64,000 nt of DNA from Edolisoma coerulescens (taxonomy: Eukaryota; Chordata; Aves; Passeriformes; Campephagidae): the NCBI GenBank assembly GCA_013397115.1, contig VWZW01007296.1, positions 190,097 through 254,096 on the forward strand, in the 5' to 3' direction. Shown here in pieces: positions 25,855-34,900 of the stretch. A model generated the notes under the pieces. That model was not told the origin of the DNA and did not search any database. It saw only the letters and a list, made by a program, of their open reading frames with translations. The translations under genes and the position numbers were made by a program. Each line of letters opens with the position of its first letter. The stretch's first letter is position 1.

Positions 25855-25943
25855 ATGTCGGGGAGCCAGCCGCAGGTGGGGAGAGGTGTGCCTTGTCTGC
25901 GCTGCAGAGGGCTGTGCACGGGCTTCGAGCCACACTCCTGGAG
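25855..25943 (+). CDS. LMCD1: LMCD1 coding exon with N-terminal Cys motif
   Basis: The 89-bp exon lies between CTCTTTTGCAG and GTAACC. It reads MSGSQPQVGRGVPCLRCRG and continues to GFEPHSW, then ends with AG, the first two bases of an Arg codon. GVPC-x2-C and GFEPHSWR match LMCD1. An overlapping open frame shifted by one base is a shadow. The ATG is the first codon of the exon and corresponds to an internal Met in mammals, so an upstream exon could extend the protein. Confidence 0.93.
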
Positions 25944-28900
25944 GTAACCTTGGTCCTGTCCTGCATCCCGACTGAAACGTGATTAGCGACAGAACACCTC
26001 GTTATTTGACACTTTATTTCCGGTTCTTCCTCTTAAAAACACAAATTTGGGTAAATAGCCCCAGGTAGCAGCAGATGGTGGGAGCAGACCAGACAGTGCC
26101 CAGCTCAGAGCAGGGCAGGGGCTGCTCCCTTCCCCAGCAGGGCAACAAAGGGGCTTTAAAATGGAATGCAGACATGCAGGCGTCAGTAATTAAAAGAGAA
26201 TTGGTGCCCTCTGAGCTGCCTCACAAACACTGGGCTCCTCTCTGCTCCTGGGGAGCTCTGTGGGCCCGTGGTGGTGGTGCAGGGAGGCTGTGGTCCAGCT
26301 GTGCTCCCACCTGCGATACCTCAGCTGTGTGAAATCCAAACTTTAAAACACTCATTTGGTGGAAGCAGAACCTTTTTTTAATTGACTCCATTAAAGGCTG
26401 ATTTGACTCATTCTCACTCCAAGATCCTGCTGAAATGCTCAGGGTTGTGTCAGAGTTACTTTGCCCCTTTTGCTATTAGTGTTTGATGGCAGTGCTGGCC
26501 ACCAGAGTGTCCTTAGACATTTGTCTGGGTGATTTATACCTATTACAGTTCAAATTATAGTCAATTAAGCATCAGTTCCTTCCAGCAGTCACTTTTTTAA
26601 TGGCACATAAAGCTTCATAATAGGCGAGGCTGGTGCTGAGCTGTTGGAGTCTGGTGAGGAGAACTAATCTCCAATTTAGTGATGCTTGACGGGGTTCCCA
26701 AAGTTCAGGGGAAGCAGCAGCTCCTTGTGGGTGGGAGGCAGCAGATTTTGTAGTGACAGGACAATGGGAATGGCTTCCCACTGCTAGAGGGCAGGGATGG
26801 ATGGGATATGGGGAGAAATTCCTCCCTGGGAGGGTGGGCAGGCCCTGGCACAGGGTGCCCAGAGCAGCTGGGGCTGCCCCTGGATCCCTGGCAGTGCCCA
26901 AGGCCAGGCTGGACGGGGCTTGGAGCAGCCTGGGACAGTGGGAGGTGTCCCTGCCATGGCAGGGGTGGCACTGGATGGGCTTCAAGATCCCTTTCCACCC
27001 CAGCCATTCCACACTGAGCCTTCTGTCCTTGCCCTAAGCCCGGGCTGTGTTTAGCCCCATGACTGAGCCCTTGTGTGACCCCAGGGCCCAGCTCACAGCA
27101 GGGGATGCTCTCTTGTCGGGCACAGGAAGATCTGCAAGTCGTGCAAGTGCAGCCAGGAGGAGCACAGCCTGAGCTCGGAGCTGGAGGATGACCGCAAGAT
27201 CGGGCGCCTGCTCTCGGACTCCAAGTACGCCTCGCTCACGGCCCGGCTCAAGGGCGGGGACGGCGTCCGCATCTACAAGAGGAACCGCATGATCGTCACC
27301 AACCCCAACATCTCGGGCAAGGACCCCACCTTCGACACCATCACCTACGAGTGGGCTCCCCCGGGGCTCGCCCAGAAGCTGGTAAGGGGGTCCACGGCGG
27401 GCTGGGGTCGCTTACTCGGGAACAGAACTCGGCTCTGGAATGAAGTTATCGGGGAAAAATAGTAAATCATGGTTTGCCTCAGAGAGCAGAAATGAACAGA
27501 GCACTCCGTGTTTTGGAAAACTGTGTAAATAAGCAGAGTAGGTAGGAGAGGGGGATGGAATGCCTTTGGGTTTTATAGGTTTGTTTACATTTCCAGGAGA
27601 AGTCTTAATGGATTTTACAACTAGAAAGCTCGCTCTTTTGTAAAGCTCATCTGCAGTAAAAGCACAGCTGAGGAGAGATCCCATCCCTGCTGTCCTGCAG
27701 CCCTGTGCAGCCCCTGCCCGCTCCAAAGCCCCAGGCTGGATGTGAGAACGATTCCTCCAGGCCTTCTCGGGGTGTCTGGGCTGGGCAAGCAGAGGGGTGG
27801 GAAGGGGTTTGGCTTCTGGTGAGCAGCGGGGGGCTGGGGGCAGCTGGGTGGTTGTGCCCCAGGGCTCCTCCTCTCCTGCTCACAGAGAGCGTCCCTGTGC
27901 TGCTGGGGGAGTCCTTCCCCGGAGAGTGGGCTCCGAGGCCCCATTCCCGGGGTCCCCCACGCTCCCTTTGATGAGAGCAGCAGCAGCCCATCCCTGTTCC
28001 AGCAGCCGTGTGGAGATCCTGCCCCGGGAGCAGGAGTGGGAGCGCTCCTTGTGCCGGGGCGTGCGAGCCTGGCCGCGAGCTGAGCTCTGTGCCTGAGAGC
28101 TGCTGCCTGCAGCTCCTGTCTGCGTGGGCAGGAGCTCTGCCCAGGGCTGCTGCCAGCAGAGCCACTCTCACGTCCAGCTCTGGAGCTGGGAATTTTTTTC
28201 CTCACAGTTTAAACATAATCTGGTCCAAAAAAATATATTTTAGAAAGAGAACTCAGGGTAAAAAGGCAAGATGGGGAGTGTGGTCCCGTTCTGAGGGCCG
28301 GGTCCAAAACCAAGCCCCCAGCCCAGCTCCACCTCCCTCCCATGGCTGGTTTCCATCTGTGTGGGAAGGGGTGGAAGTGGTTTTCAGCATGTGGAAGTGT
28401 GAGCCAGCAGAGCATTTCTTGCGGGAAAGCATTTGGCTTCTCACTGTGCTGTGGTATAAAACCGTTCTGTATTCCATGGTCAGGAGTGGGCAGTGAGGAG
28501 CTTCTGCTCCTCAAATGAAACAAATAGTGCAAGCTGTTGATACCAATAGCTGAGAGCTGCTGAAAATGCAACCCGACTGTTTTAAAGAAGAATTGGGGAT
28601 ACAGATGTGAAAGTGCAGCCACAGCCGCCAGAGCCAGAGTGGTTAATTTGGCTTAAAAGCCCTGAGGGCCTCGGACAGGCTGAGTGGGGCTGAGCTTTGT
28701 GCTGGGGATGCTCCATCGAGGTGCTCGCAGCCTTCCCTTCCCTTCCCTTCCCTTCCCTTCCCTTCCCTTCCCTTCCCTTCCCTTCCNTCCCTGGATGGCA
28801 CTGGATCAGCTTTAAGGCAACTTCCCTTCCCTTCCCTTCCCTTCCCTTCCCTCCCCTTCCCGAATGTTTGTGAGCAGCCTGTGCCTCCCGCAGGGCCCAG

Positions 28901-31900
28901 GGAGCTGCTGAGGGCTGGGCAGAACAATGGTGGCACTGTCCCAGCAGCCTGGCACTGTCCCAGCAGCCTGGTCACGGAGCGCGCTGCCAGCCCGGGGTGT
29001 GTCGGGAACCGGGGCTCCCTGGGCTGCAGCGTGGTGCTGGCGGTGCCCCGGGCAGGCTCGGGCCCCCGCCCCCCAGGGTGGCCNNNNCGGCGCTCTTGGG
29101 GATGTGTGTTTGGGGTGATCCCAAATGCAGCCCTGGGGAGCCCAGTTCTCCCCCTCCTGCAGCTTCCAGCTCCATCCCTGTGCTGCTGGCAAGGGGCAGC
29201 TCCGAGGGTACAAAATATCTCTGTTTAGGTTTTATAAAGAGAACTCAGGGTAAAAATGGGAGATGGGGAGCGTGGGCCTGTACCAAGACCTGGATGCAAA
29301 ACTAAGCCCAGCCCCACCCTCATGATGGGGGAGGTTCAGAAACTTTATGAAAGCTTTTGATCTCTTTATAGTGCCTGGACAGGCTGGAATATATCTTGGT
29401 TCAAGTAAACAACAAGCAGGAGCTTTGGAGACAACCTTGATAAATTCTGGCTTGCAGATCAGCCTGACAAACTTTGAGGAGAAGTGTTGGATGTCAGCCA
29501 CTCTCGGGATAGTTTCAAAGGGATTTGGGCCAAAAAGCTGTTAGTGCACAACTGCCTCACTCCGGTAGTTTCCTCCTGAAGGCAGCCTGGAAACTTGGGA
29601 TGGCTTTTAACCTTGTTTTGCTGAAGTGGATGGTCGATAATAGGAGGAAGTTCAGAGCATGTACTTGTTAAGCCATGCCTGCAGAAGTCATGAAGTAGAT
29701 ACTCGGGTCCTTGGGGAGAGTGAAAAGAACAGACAATAAAATAACTCCAAGATCCAGTAGTGAACAGTGAAAACCTAAAATGCTCTTCCTCAAAATTACT
29801 TGCACTCAGGCAGCATAGTGAAGCATTGGCCATAACAATAAGTGATAGCAACAGATGTAGCAACTTTTTCTTCATGGCAGTTTTTGGTGTCAGGTTGGAT
29901 TATTTTCCCCCCCCTCATCTTTTCTCTGGACACATTTTATGACATCTGCAATTATAACTGTAAGCATTCCCTTGATCAGGGAATGAAGTCCCACTGCATG
30001 TCTGGGCAGACAAGTGAAACCTGCTCCTGAGCAGGCTTTAAGGAAGACTTTAAAAAAGCCTGGAGGCTTTGCTTTTCTCACTCTCAGCACAGACACTTTG
30101 TATTGGGAAGGGAGATCCTGGAGGTGAAGCGGAACAGGAGGCTCCGGGTGCTCGTGCTGGCTCCTGGCTCTGGTGTAAGTTTTTAACTTGCACCCCAAGA
30201 CATGGGGAAGAAGCCCTGCTTCCATTAAATCACTCTCTGTTGCTGTTCCAAATTTCCTGTCAGGAATTCCGCCTGCAGCGCTGCTCTCTGGCTCAGAGCA
30301 GCCAAGGTGGAAGTGACTTGGAAGTTTTTCCTGACATGCTGAGTTGTTCAGTGCTGTGCAAGCATGTCTGTGTTGAAAAGCCCAGCCTGAACCAGCCGAT
30401 GTGCCACAAACAGTTAAATCTCTTTGCTCGGTTTTTTTAGATACAGTTTTCAAGTGCTGACCCAGTAAGAAGCAAATCTAATGCAGCTGGATGCCTATCT
30501 AACAGGGAATGGCAAGGAGCCAACTGGCTGCCCCATCACTCTTCACACTACAATAGGAAAAATGCCGGAGTGGGAAACTCCCTTCCCTTATTCCCGGCCA
30601 GGAGACGTTAACTGTGCAGGCCCCGTGGCCCACAAGCACTAACCCAGCCTGAGATTGAGATGGGCTTACTGTGCTGTTGAGGTAGTGGCCAGTTAAGTCA
30701 GAGACTATTTTAGGCAGTTTCTGGGCATTTCCTTTCCGTGTCACAGGGCACCGGTGACCAAACACCTTCCTTCTGCTGTGAAATCAGCAGTCAGGTGGAA
30801 TTGGTGGTGTCACAGACCCAACTGCTATCTGAATTCTCCCTGTATTATGATAATTTCATGAATTGGTAAAGGATGATCTTTCGCTGTGGACTGCTCTGCT
30901 CAGCCCCGCGGGGCTCTGGGGTGCTCGGTGTGGCCTTTGACTCGCTCCCCGCAGCTCTCCCTGTCCCAGCACAAGGCAATAGAGAGCTCTCATGGGTTTG
31001 ATATTTATGGGTTTTTAGTCTTTTCAGCAGCTGTGTTATCCAATTTCATGGAAAGGTGTCGTGGTAGTGCCAGCGAGGGAGGGTGTGCTGGGATTTTTGT
31101 GCAAAGCAGGTCTGTCTGTGCTGCTCTGCTTTCCTGAGCAGACCGGGTTTCGTTTTTAAAAAAACAAACAAACAAACAATAATCTAAAACACCATAGAAA
31201 CACCCGGTCTGTTTTGGAGGAGGAAATGATTTACAACAGCCTGGCTACCGCTGGCATCCAGGCCAGTTCAGCCTTTTACTTCTGAGCTGTGGGTGCGAGC
31301 ACCTCAGAGGGCGAAGGGCGGGGAAGGGCCCGTTCGCTGCTGCTGCTGGGCCCGAGCGCAGCGCGGCCCCGCCGGGCGCAGCTTCCCCCGCACAGCGGCC
31401 GCACTGACTCGTGTCTCCTGTCGCAGGCCATGCAGTACATGGAGCTGATCCCCAGGGAGCTGCAGCCGGTGGCGGGCACGGACGGGGCCCTCCACCGCCG
31501 GCGGCGGCTGGCGCGGCAGCTCCCGCTGCACGACCAGGACCCGGCGCAGTGCCGCGGCCTCGCCGAGGGCGAGCAGAGGCTGATGGAGGAGTTCGTGAAG
31601 AAGTACAAGGCCGAGGCACTGGGAGTCGGGGAGGTGGCGCTGCCGGGCCAGGGCGGCGGCGGGAAGGAGGAGGAGAAGGCCCAGGACAAGAGCATCGACC
31701 CCGGCAGAGCCCCCGAGTCGCCCAACGGGGCCCTGGAGAGCGCGCCCGCGGCCGGGCCCTACGTGAGTGCCGGGGGGACGGGGCGGGAGCGCTGCGAACA
31801 GATTCGGTCTCACCTCGAGGGGCAGGTCACACCAGCCAGGGTGCTCTGTGCTTGGCCCCATCCGGCTCCCGGGGCATTCTCGTGCCTGCTGCAGGTGCTC

Positions 31901-34900
31901 GGTCCCATCACGGTGCTTTGGAGCAGCGCTGTGAGAGAGCCTGGAGGGACCCTCTGCTCCAGCCAGCCCTGCTGGGCACAAGGGTCCCTCTGACAGGGCT
32001 GGTGAGGGGCATTCTCCTCTTCTTCATCTCCCTTTCTCTGCAGCAAAGGCCTTGCTGAGCCACCAAAGTCAGGGAATTCTCGCTGTAGAAACTGGTGTGA
32101 ACTCGGTTCTTGGCAGCTCCGAAAGGCTGGGCATGCCGTGGCCCTGGATATGGTTACTGTGTGTGGTGGTGGTTGGTTGAAAGCTGAACCTGATCTCGGA
32201 GGTCTTTTCCAACCTTTACGACTCTGTGATGCAAATCAGTATTTCCAGGTGGGCTTCCAGCCCAGGAAGACCACAGATGGCAGGAGGTGAAGGCTCTGTC
32301 CAATTGACACCGAGCTGAGAACATGGAGACAGTGCTCCCAGGGCTGTAGTTGCTCTGGGGAAATGGAAACAGCTGCCCTGTGTCCCTGGGCAGACAAATA
32401 CATTTCCACAGGGAAATGTCTGAGATTCCTCAACACCCTTTTAGATTTATATTCCCCCAGCATTGTCTGGAGTGGCTGCTGAACAGATGCTTATCATAAA
32501 ATATGGTCAGTGGAAATACCTTGTCCTGGCCCTCATGAGGGTGACTTGCAGCAGAGGATTTAAAGCCGAAAAAGCAAATGGTGTCCAAGTGTTTTTAAGA
32601 GGAGATTCTTTCCTGCCATTCCTGCACTGAGGTTGGACATGTTAAGGGCAGTTTTCATTTTCAGTCCATATTGGGTAATGTCTCCCCTCTGCCATGGTCT
32701 GTTAACGTACTTCTGACTTTGAATCCAGTGACACAGTAAAGTTTTTCACTATTGCAACAAAACACTGAATTTTAAGATAAAAAATAGCCAAAAAAGGAAG
32801 GTTTCCTTTAAACATATCAATAAGTCATCCGAGCAATGAGGGTTTACTTAAACTGCGAGTTTGTCCTTTCCAATAAATAAATACATAACTGTGATGTTAT
32901 TCTCCTTAGTTTGAAGCATCATTTCTCTCAAGGCACCAGCTGAAAAATGGAGCAGCTTTCACAGCAGTGGCAAATCCACTGGGACAGCCACGCTGTGCAG
33001 CCCAGGGCATGGCAGACCCGGGAAGGACTGGGGCCACTGGCCCTGCTGGCCACAGACCTCATCTTCCTCCACATCCCTGCTGCAAGTCTGTCCCACGAGC
33101 TGAGTGTTCTCCATGGAGCACAAAATCCTTACCCCCCCTAAACTGGGAACACTCTGGTGTTACAAGTCACTGCACTGGAATCAAATCAAATCCTGAGGCA
33201 ATTGATCCAAATTAGTCATTGTTCCCAAAAGCTTGAGGCCGGTGATGCCGGGAGTGCTCAGGGGAAGGCTGGTGGTGTCTGGGAGCTCCTTCCCTGGGAG
33301 CTGGCACTGCAGAACAGAAGCTGGGAAGAGCGAGATGGGAAAGCTGAAGAGAACAGGACACTTTTTTGGCCAACACCTCTGGTAATTCAGCTATTAAAGT
33401 CTTCACTCCTCTGCCTGCATGATGGAGATGCAAAAGGAGACCAAGCTGTAATCCACTTCAAATTTGAAGAATCACTTCTTTGTAGTGTGTAAATAGCAGG
33501 AAATGGAGGTAATACAATGCTTGGGAAAAGCCCTGTGAATAGTTTTTCCCTGTGAAAAATTTCCATAGAAGGAAACAGCAAAATAAGTTGGTTTTTTTAA
33601 CAGTTCTTGTTGGCAAGAAACTTGAGCTCAGGGCTGGAAACTGCTGTGTTTGTTCTTGCTTTAGATCCTGCAAGATAAGCAGGGCTGGGCTGCTGGGTCT
33701 GTGGCTTCTTGGGGCTGACGGAGCAGAGGCTGGCTGCAGGGTCTGGCTTTGGGGCTGACCCCAGATCTGGTGCCTCAGGGAGGTGTTGGGGGCGCAGGGA
33801 AAAGGCCTCAGTCCGGTGTGGTGGGTGCAGAATTCCTCGGTGCCCGTCTGTCCGTGAGAGCCCTGCCAGCTGCTCCGTGCTGTGCTTGCTCAGCCAGACC
33901 AGGAACGCCACAGCTCCTGCTCCGTGCCGAGTTTCCCCCTCCACTGACGTGGGGCTGGGAGTGCTTGGAAATGTGTCTGAAGCCCTCCGTGGTGGAAGGA
34001 GCGGTGTCAGCACACAGATCCCCTTTCAGCTGCACGGAACAGCCAAGCCAGTAAACATTCTGTCTCCTCTCGCACTCCTCGTCAGCCTGGATTTCCTGGG
34101 AAAGCGGGAGATGCCCATCAGCGAGGTGGAACCGTGCCAAAATCTCTGAAAACCCAGCTGAGGGAGGGAGGAGGCGATGGTGAAACCCATGGGATGCTGT
34201 AGAGATCAGTGACCAAACAGAGGAAAGCCACCTGGGGGTGCAGATGCCCCGTGGCCTCCGCTGTGGAACGGGAGGGAGGAGGGGAAGGAAACTCGGTCGG
34301 TGCAAAGAGCAGTGTGCCAGCACTCCTGTGGGAGCTGGGGCAAGGGGCTGGCAGCGGTGGGAATTGTCCCTTTTCTGTCCCTGCCCCATCCCTGATGGTC
34401 CCCTGCAGCTCAGGGACTGTTATTTTACTTTTCTACTGAGAAATCTTGGGTTTGTGTCTCCTCTTCTTCTCTTGAGCAACCTGGGCAAGTGGAAGGTGTC
34501 CCTGCCCGTGGCAGGGGGTCAGAACTGGGTGATCTTTAAGGTCCCTTCCAACCCAAACCATTCTGTGGGTCAATTATTATACCTGTTAGAAGCTGCTGAC
34601 TTAAATTGGGATGTTTGTAAGTTGTGTGATCACAGGGCCATTCCCAGTCCCTGACCCTGTGCCACCTGGAGCATGCTGGAGGGGGACACTGCTGTGCCAA
34701 CGCTCTGATGGGGCACAGCAGCGTAACCACAACCCGTGTGACACACGGGCTGCTCCCACTGCCCCGCCCAGGCTGCTGTGGGATTGCTGCAGAAATCCAG
34801 GCAAGGCTCTGCTGGAAGAGATTCCAGCTGCTACTGAAGAGAGTTTCTTGTAGGGAGTGACAAAGCCCAGGCTCAGAAGCTCTCTCCCTGACCTGGACTA

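Noticed and set aside
31289..32058. Alternative frames over the third LMCD1 coding exon (225-234 codons)
   Set aside because: The + strand frame at 31289-31993 contains the true exon but reads into both introns. The other frames are shadows of a GC-rich coding exon.
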